From NCBI RefSeq assembly GCF_947495965.1, contig NZ_CANMBB010000001.1, positions 457,728-521,727 on the forward strand: DNA of 64,000 nucleotides, written 5' to 3'. Shown one piece after another: positions 18,218 through 26,673 of this stretch. Positions within the stretch are counted from its first letter, which is position 1; each line of letters begins with the position of its first letter. The position numbers and the translations under genes are program-made. Under the pieces are notes generated by a model. That model was not told the DNA's origin, did no database searches, and saw nothing but the letters and a program-made list of their open reading frames with translations. Source of the stretch: an uncultured Maribacter sp. (GTDB lineage Bacteria > Bacteroidota > Bacteroidia > Flavobacteriales > Flavobacteriaceae).

Positions 18218-20053
18218 ATGCGTTCACATAAAATATATATTTTAATACTTCTATCATTCCTTTATGGAAAAGCTACATTAATAGCACAACAACAACCAAA
18301 TGTTCTATGGGTGTTAACAGATGACCATCGTTATGATGCTATTCGTTCCTTTAACAAAATGCTTACTAATAATGAAATGAGTGGTTTAGGTTATGTTGAA
18401 TCTCCAAATATTGACCGTTTAACCAAAATGGGAACAACTTTTTTAAACACCTACTCTCAGGCTCAAGGTTGTGCTCCATCTCGCGCTTCTATACATTACG
18501 GGCGTTACCCTTTCCGATCTGGTGTTTATGAATTTGAGTATCATAATAATAACACAGAAAACTCATATCCCCATTTACCTCAACAAATGGAAAAACTAGG
18601 TTACCAAACAGTTCATATTGGAAAATTAGGAGTTAGGTTAAGAACTATTAAAAATGGTAAAGCTGTTGACCCCAAAATGTATCAAACAGATATTAGTGCA
18701 AAAATTCTTGCAAATGAAGGCCTTGCAGAATGGGGTAAAATTTCTTTACTCAAAGAAATTGATGGGCAAAAATTAGCGAAACCTTTTAGAAACATTAAAT
18801 ACTTAAAAACTGAAGATGGAAAATTTCATTACTTCACAAAAGAATTGGAAGAGCAAAATCCGCAATTCGCAGGCATGGCAAAAAATATATATGAAAAGTT
18901 AGATTTACTGCGTAAGCATACCCCAAAAAAACCAGAAACGGAATTTAGTGATGGTATTTTAGGAGGCATAAGCCCAAGACCTGCTGGAAAAACACGTGAC
19001 GGATACTATACTTCTTCTTTTATAAAATTCTTAGAAAATGAAAACAACACCTTTACATTAGGAACAAAAACATTTGATGGAATTGACACTTCTAAACCTT
19101 TATTTTGTCATATTGGCTATGATTTTCCACATACACCAGTTTTACCTCCAAAAGAATATAGGGAACGTTTTAAAAAACATAAATATAAAATACCTGAAAT
19201 GACAAAAGAGGAATGGGCTAAAATGCCAGCTCAACTTAAAAAACAGGTAAATAATTCTTATTCTAATGATTTTACTGATGCGCAAAAATTAAAAATGATT
19301 CAGGATTATTATGCCTTTTGTGCTTACGGAGATGCTCTGGTAGGAGAATCTATTAATGCTTTTATTAACTATAGTAAAAGTAAAAAACAACCTTGGTTAG
19401 TTGTTTATGTTAACGGAGATCACGGTTGGAAATTAAATGAACACGGTGCATATTCAAAATTTACTCCTTGGGATATTGATGCACACAATCCAATTGTTGT
19501 AGTATCATCAGACAAAAAAGCATTTCCAGAAGGAAAAGTTATTACAGATTATACAGAATTTGTAGACATTGCGCCTACTATTTTAAATGCTGCAGGAGCA
19601 AATATTAATACCAAGAAATTTAGTTACTTAGATGGGTTAGATTTAGCAAATGTAGTATCTGGGAAAGCACCTAAAAGAGACTACGTAATAGGAGAAAGCC
19701 ATGCAGTAACTGGCCCCCGTGCATTTATTAGAACTAAAGACTATGCCTTCTCAATGCAAACACGTCCAAATAAAAAAAGAGGTGTAAATATGTTATGGGC
19801 TCAAAACGCTTCATACAAAGAGTTAGATCCAGCATTGTATGATATGAATAAGGACCCTAATGAAAAAGAGAACTTAGCTTTTGATAAAAACTACAAAAAA
19901 GTTGTAGAAAAAATGAAGGCAAAATTGATAAACATTGTTCTAGGAGATAATAGAGCCGAGGTTCTTTGGGGTAAAGGAACAAAAGTAACTGGAATAAAAA
20001 TAATTAAAAGTAATTTTGCACCTGGTGCTCATGATTATAAATTAAAACTCTAA
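18218..20053 (+). CDS. S1-family sulfatase with enlarged middle region, secreted
   Basis: At 611 residues it is the longest single-domain sulfatase here. The signal ends near LIAQQQ. VLWVLTDDHRYDAIRS has the metal aspartates, CAPSR at 85-89 is the formylglycine signature (Cys85), and VNGDHGWKLNEHG is the second metal segment. The region between the signature and HIGYDFPHTPVLPP (about residues 110-300) is longer than in the neighbours and carries many charged residues, so it probably shapes a distinct substrate pocket. DPALYDMNKDPNEKENLA is the usual sulfatase tail. It is followed 30 bp later by the GH117 gene, so the two may act on the same chain end. Confidence 0.9.
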   Translation: MRSHKIYILILLSFLYGKATLIAQQQPNVLWVLTDDHRYDAIRSFNKMLTNNEMSGLGYVESPNIDRLTKMGTTFLNTYSQAQGCAPSRASIHYGRYPFRSGVYEFEYHNNNTENSYPHLPQQMEKLGYQTVHIGKLGVRLRTIKNGKAVDPKMYQTDISAKILANEGLAEWGKISLLKEIDGQKLAKPFRNIKYLKTEDGKFHYFTKELEEQNPQFAGMAKNIYEKLDLLRKHTPKKPETEFSDGILGGISPRPAGKTRDGYYTSSFIKFLENENNTFTLGTKTFDGIDTSKPLFCHIGYDFPHTPVLPPKEYRERFKKHKYKIPEMTKEEWAKMPAQLKKQVNNSYSNDFTDAQKLKMIQDYYAFCAYGDALVGESINAFINYSKSKKQPWLVVYVNGDHGWKLNEHGAYSKFTPWDIDAHNPIVVVSSDKKAFPEGKVITDYTEFVDIAPTILNAAGANINTKKFSYLDGLDLANVVSGKAPKRDYVIGESHAVTGPRAFIRTKDYAFSMQTRPNKKRGVNMLWAQNASYKELDPALYDMNKDPNEKENLAFDKNYKKVVEKMKAKLINIVLGDNRAEVLWGKGTKVTGIKIIKSNFAPGAHDYKLKL

Positions 20054-20083
20054 AAACTACCCCACTATTAAATAATATAAAAA

Positions 20084-21400
20084 ATGCAACTAAAAAACAC
20101 TCTTTTAAGAACATTATATTTTACACTAATTGGATGTACAATAGTATCCTGTTCAGAACAACCAAAACAGGAATCAAAACAAAAACCTATAGCAAATCAA
20201 GAAAATACAGGTAAATTTCCTTATATAATTCCAAAGGAAAAGCCAAATTTTAAATTAAGTGCTGCTATAGAAAGAACATATAATAATTATAAAACAGCCA
20301 GACCAGATAGTAATGAGCTGTATACGCAATTTAAATATACAGAACTAAAAGGGTTTGATTATAATGGTAATGACGGAACTATTTCTCGAAGAGATCCTTC
20401 AAAAGTAATTTTTGAAAACGGAAAATATTACGTTTGGTATACACATAGAGATACAAAAACAGCTCCCGTTGGCGGAAAGAATGCTCATTTATCTACAGAT
20501 GAAATTCCTTCTGCAGATTGGGATTTAGCCGATATTTTTTATGCTACATCAAAAGATGGTTTTACTTGGAAAGAAGAAGGCGTTGCTGTACCAAGACCGC
20601 CTAAACCTGAGGTAGGTTGGCGTTCCGTAACTACAACAGATATTCTTAAATGGAAAGGAAAATATTATTTATACTATCAAGGTTTTAGTGAAGCAAGTGG
20701 AAAAAGTGGTGGAGATAATTGCCCTGTAGCAGTTTCCTACGCAGATTCTCCAGATGGCCCATGGACTGCAGCAAATAAAATTGTTATTCCAAATGGTAAC
20801 GAAGGAGAATGGGACCAATACTCTATTCATGACCCTTACCCTCTTGTTCATAACGGTAAAATATACCTCTACTATAAATCTGACTTTGACCGTAACCCAA
20901 ATTTAAGTCGTATGCATGGGCTTGCTATTGCAGATAACCCATTAGGCCCCTTTAAAAAACACCCTTTAAACCCTATCATGAACTCTGGTCATGAAACTAC
21001 TTTGTTTCCATTTAAAGAAGGGGTTGCTGCTTTAGCAATAAGAGATGGGGTAGAACATAACACTATACAATATGCTAAAGATTGGGTAAATTTTGAGATT
21101 GCATCTGTAGTTACATTAATGCCAAATGCCGGAGGACCTTTTATTCCAGATGCATTTACAAATACTACTAATGGTAGAGGAATTACTTGGGGAATATCTC
21201 ATTTTACAAATGCGGCTGGAAATTATAAAAAAAACCACGGGATTTTAGCTCGTTTTGATTGCGATTTAAGTCTAGATGTTCATGATGAGCAAATGAAAAA
21301 ATCGTATATTAATTACAACCCAGAATTTCATTATAAACACGGCTTAAGTAAAGAGCAAAAAAAACGTATTGATGAAGAAAATAAAAAATTAATAGAATAA
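20084..21400 (+). CDS. GH117-family alpha-1,3-(3,6-anhydro)-galactosidase, lipoprotein
   Basis: The 438-residue lipoprotein (Cys23, or Cys18) is a five-bladed propeller matching GH117, whose members remove non-reducing 3,6-anhydro-L-galactose from agar-type oligosaccharides. Likely counterparts of the catalytic and metal-site residues known in Zobellia GH117 are Asp104 in RRDPSKV, Asp250 in SIHDPYPL, His303 in SGHETT and Glu312 in FPFKEG; their spacing agrees within a few residues. The C-terminal charged helix (KEQKKRIDEENKK) is also typical of the family. It is the last gene of the long + operon and is followed by a strong terminator. This gene is the best single clue that the target is a red-algal galactan. 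Confidence 0.82.
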   Translation: MQLKNTLLRTLYFTLIGCTIVSCSEQPKQESKQKPIANQENTGKFPYIIPKEKPNFKLSAAIERTYNNYKTARPDSNELYTQFKYTELKGFDYNGNDGTISRRDPSKVIFENGKYYVWYTHRDTKTAPVGGKNAHLSTDEIPSADWDLADIFYATSKDGFTWKEEGVAVPRPPKPEVGWRSVTTTDILKWKGKYYLYYQGFSEASGKSGGDNCPVAVSYADSPDGPWTAANKIVIPNGNEGEWDQYSIHDPYPLVHNGKIYLYYKSDFDRNPNLSRMHGLAIADNPLGPFKKHPLNPIMNSGHETTLFPFKEGVAALAIRDGVEHNTIQYAKDWVNFEIASVVTLMPNAGGPFIPDAFTNTTNGRGITWGISHFTNAAGNYKKNHGILARFDCDLSLDVHDEQMKKSYINYNPEFHYKHGLSKEQKKRIDEENKKLIE

Positions 21401-21423
21401 GTAACATTCTTAATCCTTGATTT

Positions 21424-21475
21424 AAAAAATCAGAGCATTGAGTATTAAAATACTCAATGCTCTGATTTTTTTTTT
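21424..21475 (+). terminator. Strong rho-independent terminator after GH117
   Basis: CAGAGCATTGAGTA pairs perfectly with TACTCAATGCTCTG over 14 bp around a TTAAAA loop, with A-tract and T-tract flanks that extend the stem. It closes the first + strand cluster. Confidence 0.93.
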
Positions 21476-21887
21476 ATACAATCTAGTAAAGAAACAACCA
21501 TTTTAAATGCTCATGCCATTGAATTTTTTCAGAACGAAGAAGGACCATGATATATTTCAAGTATAGTATGGCCTATGGTCTGAGTATATGTACGTTAGAA
21601 TGGGCTAAAAAGGAATAAAAAACACCTTTCAAATTGAAATTAATTTTTTATTAAAAACCTATTCCTTAGAAATAAAACCTTCACTTTTTTAACCAAAAAC
21701 CATTTGTTTTCATCATTTTTTAAATTATAAATACATAATATACACCCTAAAAACCCTTATTATCACAATAAATACGATGTAAAATTAAGAATTCTTCATA
21801 AATATTTGTTTTTCAAAAAAATTCCCTCAGAAACCATATGTTATCCATTTTTAAATATCTGTTTCCCAAAACCAATAATATCAAAAA
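21476..21887. other. Intergenic stretch before the first SusC gene
   Basis: AT-rich sequence without an open frame that I would call a gene. It contains ACCATTTGTTTT near 21699, also seen at 13879 before the BNR gene, and a related ACCATATGTT near 21834. The promoter and operator of the SusC gene lie at its right end and are listed separately. Confidence 0.5.
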
Positions 21888-21895
21888 TATATTTG
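21888..21895 (+). promoter_or_regulatory. Bacteroidota -7 promoter element TATATTTG
   Basis: An exact match to TAnnTTTG sits 41 bp before the SusC ATG. The -33 TTG is not clear, though GTTT at 21861-21864 is near the right distance. The FadR-type palindrome at 21893-21903 overlaps its last three bases. Confidence 0.6.
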
Positions 21896-21903
21896 TCATA
21901 CAA
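21893..21903. promoter_or_regulatory. FadR/GntR-type operator TTGTCATACAA
   Basis: Perfect arms TTGT and ACAA with a 3-bp centre fit the FadR-subfamily consensus TnGTnnnACnA. The site overlaps the -7 element of the SusC promoter, so binding would block initiation. The GntR-type gene at 30045 is the natural candidate regulator. Confidence 0.5.
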
Positions 21904-21935
21904 CATACAAATTGTTTAACTAACTTAAACTCGAA

Positions 21936-24900
21936 ATGCTTATGAAATTAGTAAAGTTTATTAAAAAGAAATGCCAACCGCGCACTTTTCTACTTGCGTT
22001 GTTTTGGATTGCAGGCTCTTCACTGGGTCTTGCACAAGATGCCACTTTAAGTGGTGTAGTAAAAGACAACACAGGGCAACCATTACCAGGTGCTAATGTT
22101 CTTGTAAAAGGTACTACCAACGGAACACAAACAGATTTTGATGGTAATTTTACCCTTAACGCTCCTAGTAATGGAACAATATCAGTAAGTTACATAGGTT
22201 TTGTAACCCAAGAAATTGCAATTAACAACCAATCTAGTATTACAGTAACTCTTGCAGAAGATGCTAGCCAATTAGATGAGGTTGTTGTTATTGGTTATGG
22301 TTCTCAAAAGAAATCAGATTTAACCGGTGCAGTGGCTACAGTAGGTTCTAAGGATATTGAAAAATATACTTATAATGATGCTTCGCAAGCATTACAAGGT
22401 AGAATGGCCGGTGTAAATGTACAAGCACAAGGTGGTGCTCCAGGAGCTGGTTCTGTAATTACTATTAGGGGTACTGGAACATTTAGTAACAATGGCCCGT
22501 TATATGTAATTGATGGGATGATTACTGGTAGCATGAATACTGTTAACCCTGGTGACATTGCTAGTGTTTCTGTATTAAAAGATGCTTCGGCAACTGCAAT
22601 ATATGGTTCTAGAGCAGCTAATGGTGTAGTAATAATAACTACCAAAAAAGGAAAAAAAGGAAAAGTTAGTATTGATTTAGATACTAGTTACGGATACCAA
22701 AAAGCTATTAACCAAATAGACTGGGCAGATGCTACACAATACGCTGCAATAGTTAATAGAGCAAATGATGCAGATGGTGTTCCAAGATACCCAGCAAATG
22801 ATACAGAATTTGACCCAAACTATAGCAGTAATTTATACGATGATTCATTTAGAACTGCATCTATAAGTAATACAAACCTTAGAGTTTCTGGAGGTGGTGA
22901 AAATAGTGTTTATAGTCTTTCTTTAAATCAATTTGACCAAGATGGTGTTATTAAGTATTCAGATTTTAAAAGAACTACCGTAAGAGCTAATTTTGGATTA
23001 GATAAAGGAAAGTTTAATTTACAAAGTACAATTGGGTTAACAAGAACAGTAGATAACCCAAACCCATACTTTAATAAAGAAAGAAACTTATTACCAACTA
23101 TTAGACTAAGAAATGATGCTGGAGAATGGAGTGCAGATGATAGAGCAGACAGAGGTATTACAACTGCCTATGGTGCTTTTTATGGCCCTGGTACAATAGC
23201 AAATGAATTAGCTATAGCAGCTTTAGAGGATAGAACTAATACGTTAAATACTGTTATTGGTAATGTATCTGGTTCTTATGAATTATTTGATGGATTAACA
23301 TATAAGTTAAACTTAGGTATGGAATCCTCTTCAAGAAATAACTATACTTTTAGTCCAGATGAACAAGTAATTTACAATGGCTCTAATAAAGCAACATCAG
23401 AATTAAGAGAAACAAATACAAACCGTTTAAATACTTTAGTAGAACACACTCTTAACTACAAGAAATCTTTTAATAAACATAATGTAGATGTATTAGCTGG
23501 TTTTACAGATCAAAAAAATAATTCTAGATCTTTAGGTATTGTTGCTCTTAATGCAATTAATAATATTAGTGTAGCCGGTGCATTTAGTTCTGAAAATTTA
23601 CAAAGTGCTCCTTCACAAGATATTACTTCTACTATTCAATCTTATTTTGGTAGATTAAATTATACATTTGATGATAGGTATTTATTAACGGCAAGTTTAC
23701 GTCGTGATGGTTCTTCTTTGTTTAAAGAAGATTTAAGATGGGGTACTTTCCCTTCTATGGCAATAGGTTGGAATATTAGTAACGAACCATTTTTAGAAGA
23801 TTTTGATGCTGTATCTAACATTAAACTAAGAGCAGGTTATGGAGAAATAGGATCTAATAATGTAAATCCTTATGCTATAGATCCTTCTATAAACCTTTTT
23901 AGCACATATATTTTAGGGGACACACAAACCAGACAATCTGGTTATGCGGTAACAAGAGGTGTAAATAGGAATATTTTTTGGGAGACTACTAAAACTACTA
24001 ATATTGGTTTAGAATTTACTACTCTAAATAATAAGTTAAATGTAACTATGGATTATTTTATAAAAAAATCCGAAGACATTTTAGTAGACATTCAATTACC
24101 ACTTTATTCTGGATTTGCAAATACAATCCCTTTTAATAGAGGAAATATAGAAAATAAAGGTTTTGAATTCTTAGCAACCTATGCGGATCAAATAGGAGAT
24201 TTAAACTTTAACGTAACAGCTAACTTTTCTACCTTAGACAATGTAGTAACTTCTTTAGGAGGGCAAGCCCCTATAGTTGGTGGTGGTTTTACTTCTAATG
24301 GTTTACGAGGTACAAGAACTGATATTGGACAGCCCATTGGTTCTTTTTATGGTTATGTAACAGACGGTATTTACCAAACAGATGCAGAAGCTACCGCTGC
24401 TAATGACCAAGAAGGTAACCCTAGAGCTGGTGACCTGAAGTTTAAAGATTTTAACGGAGACGGCGTAGATCCTGATGATAGAAGATACCTTGGCTCATCG
24501 ATTCCTAATTTTGAGTACGGATTTAACCTAACGGCAGACTATAAAGGTTTAGATTTAAGTTTATTTTTTAATGGTGTCGCGGGTAATAAAATTCTTAATT
24601 CTACTATATATAGAGGATATTTTGATTTTAATGGTAACTATTTAGCAGATGCTGCAAATGCATGGACACCAACTAATACGAACACTAGTGTTCCTAGAAA
24701 TACACAAGTTGACCCTGGGTTTAACCGTAGAATGTCTGACTTTTATTTAGAAAGTGGAGCATATTTTCGTTTAAGAAATGCACAAATAGGATATACACTT
24801 CCTGATAATGTATTAGAAAAAATAAGAATCCCTAAAGTAAGATTATACGTTTCTGCAACAAACTTATTTACTATTAGCGATTATTCTGGTTACTATCCAG

Positions 24901-25010
24901 AAGTTGGTAGAAACAGTAGAGGTGGTACTAGCCAATTTAACAATGGAGTTGATGAAGGAAACTATCCTACTCCAAGAACGTATCAATTAGGTTTACAAGT
25001 TTCTTTTTAA
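21936..25010 (+). CDS. SusC-like TonB-dependent outer-membrane transporter
   Basis: The 1024-residue protein has a signal ending LGLAQ, a carboxypeptidase-like domain (about 35-115: LSGVVKDNTGQPLPGANVLV), then VVVIGYGSQKKSDLTGAV at the plug start (from residue 116), the plug itself (RGTGTFSNNGPLYVIDGM, ASATAIYGSRAANGVV) and a 22-strand-type barrel ending in LGLQVSF with the outer-membrane terminal Phe. SusC proteins import oligosaccharides using TonB energy together with a SusD lid. A start at 21942 (MKLVKF) is possible. The SusD partner follows 7 bp later. Regulation by a GntR-type repressor is suggested by the operator on its promoter. Confidence 0.95.
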   Translation: MLMKLVKFIKKKCQPRTFLLALFWIAGSSLGLAQDATLSGVVKDNTGQPLPGANVLVKGTTNGTQTDFDGNFTLNAPSNGTISVSYIGFVTQEIAINNQSSITVTLAEDASQLDEVVVIGYGSQKKSDLTGAVATVGSKDIEKYTYNDASQALQGRMAGVNVQAQGGAPGAGSVITIRGTGTFSNNGPLYVIDGMITGSMNTVNPGDIASVSVLKDASATAIYGSRAANGVVIITTKKGKKGKVSIDLDTSYGYQKAINQIDWADATQYAAIVNRANDADGVPRYPANDTEFDPNYSSNLYDDSFRTASISNTNLRVSGGGENSVYSLSLNQFDQDGVIKYSDFKRTTVRANFGLDKGKFNLQSTIGLTRTVDNPNPYFNKERNLLPTIRLRNDAGEWSADDRADRGITTAYGAFYGPGTIANELAIAALEDRTNTLNTVIGNVSGSYELFDGLTYKLNLGMESSSRNNYTFSPDEQVIYNGSNKATSELRETNTNRLNTLVEHTLNYKKSFNKHNVDVLAGFTDQKNNSRSLGIVALNAINNISVAGAFSSENLQSAPSQDITSTIQSYFGRLNYTFDDRYLLTASLRRDGSSLFKEDLRWGTFPSMAIGWNISNEPFLEDFDAVSNIKLRAGYGEIGSNNVNPYAIDPSINLFSTYILGDTQTRQSGYAVTRGVNRNIFWETTKTTNIGLEFTTLNNKLNVTMDYFIKKSEDILVDIQLPLYSGFANTIPFNRGNIENKGFEFLATYADQIGDLNFNVTANFSTLDNVVTSLGGQAPIVGGGFTSNGLRGTRTDIGQPIGSFYGYVTDGIYQTDAEATAANDQEGNPRAGDLKFKDFNGDGVDPDDRRYLGSSIPNFEYGFNLTADYKGLDLSLFFNGVAGNKILNSTIYRGYFDFNGNYLADAANAWTPTNTNTSVPRNTQVDPGFNRRMSDFYLESGAYFRLRNAQIGYTLPDNVLEKIRIPKVRLYVSATNLFTISDYSGYYPEVGRNSRGGTSQFNNGVDEGNYPTPRTYQLGLQVSF

Positions 25011-25017
25011 TAAAAAA

Positions 25018-26601
25018 ATGAGAAAAATGAAAAAAAATAAAATCACAATAAAGGGAATACTTGCAATGTTTGCATTATTAGCCCTTAACCTAAATTGTTC
25101 CGATGATGCATTAAATCAGGACAATCCAAACATTCTTGTACCTACATCATTTTGGGGTACAGCAGAAGATGCAAATAAAGGTATTCTAGGAGCATACAGC
25201 CCTTTTATAGCCATAACTTATTATTCTAGATTTGAAATTTTCTTATCGGATTATAGAGATGATGTTGTGAATGGTTTTAATTCTTCTGACAGAACTGCTG
25301 CAGGAGCATTTAATGCTACCGCAGATCGTAATGCACCAAAATGGATGTGGGAAGCACAATTTAGAGGTGTTTCTAGAGCTAATGATGTTCTTTTTAACGT
25401 TCCAAATATAGAAATGGATGCAACTGAAAAAGAAAATATTCTTGGAGAAGCATATTTTATTAGAGCATTTAACTATTTTAATCTTTTAAATAATTTTTTA
25501 AATGTACCTCTAATTACAGTTCCTTTTGATCAAATGGAGGCTCCAGATTTAATACCACAAGCACCTCCGGCAGATGTTTGGACATTAATTGAAGAAGATT
25601 TAAAGAAAGCACAAACAATGCTTCCAGACTCGTGGTCAGCAAGCCAAACAGGTAGAGCAAGAGCTAAGGCTGCTACTGGTTTATTAGGTAAAGTTTACTT
25701 ATACCAAGGTAAATACGGCCCTGCTAAAACGGAGTTCGCAAAAATTATGGACGGTAGCTTTGAGTTAATGGATGATTATGCTGCTAACTTTTCTGAAGAA
25801 TTTGAAAATAACAAAGAATCTCTTTTTGAAATTCAACTTATTTCTGATGGTCAACAAGGTTGGGGAGCAGATAATGCAAATAGTGGTTCTGGTTCTGCTT
25901 TCCAAGCAGATTTAGCTCCTGTAGGTTATACAAACCAAAACACTATGAGAGTTAATCAGTGGGCATTAGATTTATTTTTAGATGAGCAAACTATTAACGG
26001 AGAAATTGATCCTAGAACCTACACAACCTTTTTCTGGAATACAAATGAAACTACAGAGTACGAAGGAAAAACATTAGCTTCTAGAACTTACCTTAACACA
26101 TCGTATGCAGATGCCTTTGATGCTGCTGGTACAAACATATTTGGTAATAAATATGCCGATTGGGAATTTAATGGTAAAGAAGAGTCTAGAGATGGCGGAT
26201 GGCATAGCTCTGGAAACAACTTAAGAATATTAAGATATGCAGATATTCTTTTAATGTTTGCTGAAGCTGACGTAATGGCTAATGGTGGCAACTCTACGCA
26301 AGAAGCAGTAGACGCTGTAAACGAAGTAAGAAGAAGAGTAGACATGCCAGAATTTACAACAGTTACAATGCAAGACATTGAAGATGAACGTGTAAAAGAA
26401 TTAACTTTTGAAAGAACACGTTACTTTGATCTTTTAAGATGGGATAGAGTAAAATCTAGAATTGTTGATAACCCAGATTTAAAATCTGAAAGCGGCGGAA
26501 CTAGTTCTTACAAACCAGGAAGAGAATATTTAGCTATTCCTCTTTCAGAATTAGATGGTAACAATAATGACGAAGGGTTTAAGCAAAATCCAGGTTACTA
26601 A
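25018..26601 (+). CDS. SusD-like glycan-binding lipoprotein
   Basis: The 527-residue lipoprotein (Cys27; Met4 is an equally good start) is the lid partner of the SusC just upstream. The fold is made of TPR-like helices (ILGEAYFIRAFNYFNLLNNF, AKAATGLLGKVYLYQGKYGPAKTEF) and a C-terminal RagB/SusD domain with LRILRYADILLMFAEADVMANGG, VNEVRRRVDMPEF and ELTFERTRYFDLLRWDRV. It sits at the cell surface and binds the oligosaccharide before import. It is unlike the other three SusD proteins here apart from the family core, so the three uptake systems probably take different glycan fragments. Confidence 0.94.
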   Translation: MRKMKKNKITIKGILAMFALLALNLNCSDDALNQDNPNILVPTSFWGTAEDANKGILGAYSPFIAITYYSRFEIFLSDYRDDVVNGFNSSDRTAAGAFNATADRNAPKWMWEAQFRGVSRANDVLFNVPNIEMDATEKENILGEAYFIRAFNYFNLLNNFLNVPLITVPFDQMEAPDLIPQAPPADVWTLIEEDLKKAQTMLPDSWSASQTGRARAKAATGLLGKVYLYQGKYGPAKTEFAKIMDGSFELMDDYAANFSEEFENNKESLFEIQLISDGQQGWGADNANSGSGSAFQADLAPVGYTNQNTMRVNQWALDLFLDEQTINGEIDPRTYTTFFWNTNETTEYEGKTLASRTYLNTSYADAFDAAGTNIFGNKYADWEFNGKEESRDGGWHSSGNNLRILRYADILLMFAEADVMANGGNSTQEAVDAVNEVRRRVDMPEFTTVTMQDIEDERVKELTFERTRYFDLLRWDRVKSRIVDNPDLKSESGGTSSYKPGREYLAIPLSELDGNNNDEGFKQNPGY

Positions 26602-26622
26602 TAATCGAGAGTTAGTAATTTT

Positions 26623-26653
26623 AAAGGGAACCGTTTTATAGCGGTTCCTTTTT
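26623..26653 (+). terminator. Hairpin plus T-run after the first SusD
   Basis: GGAACCG and CGGTTCC form a 7-bp stem with an 8-base loop followed by five T. It lies between SusD and the FG-GAP gene and may lower expression of the latter relative to SusC/D. Confidence 0.8.
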
Positions 26654-26673
26654 AATTATATTTATATTTAACT

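Noticed and set aside
12329..21400. Assignment of the locus to carrageenan
   Set aside because: Sulfatases and galactonate use would fit, but GH117 with GH29 and an S1_11-like sulfatase points more to agar/porphyran, and no GH16 kappa, GH82 iota or GH150 lambda carrageenase is seen.
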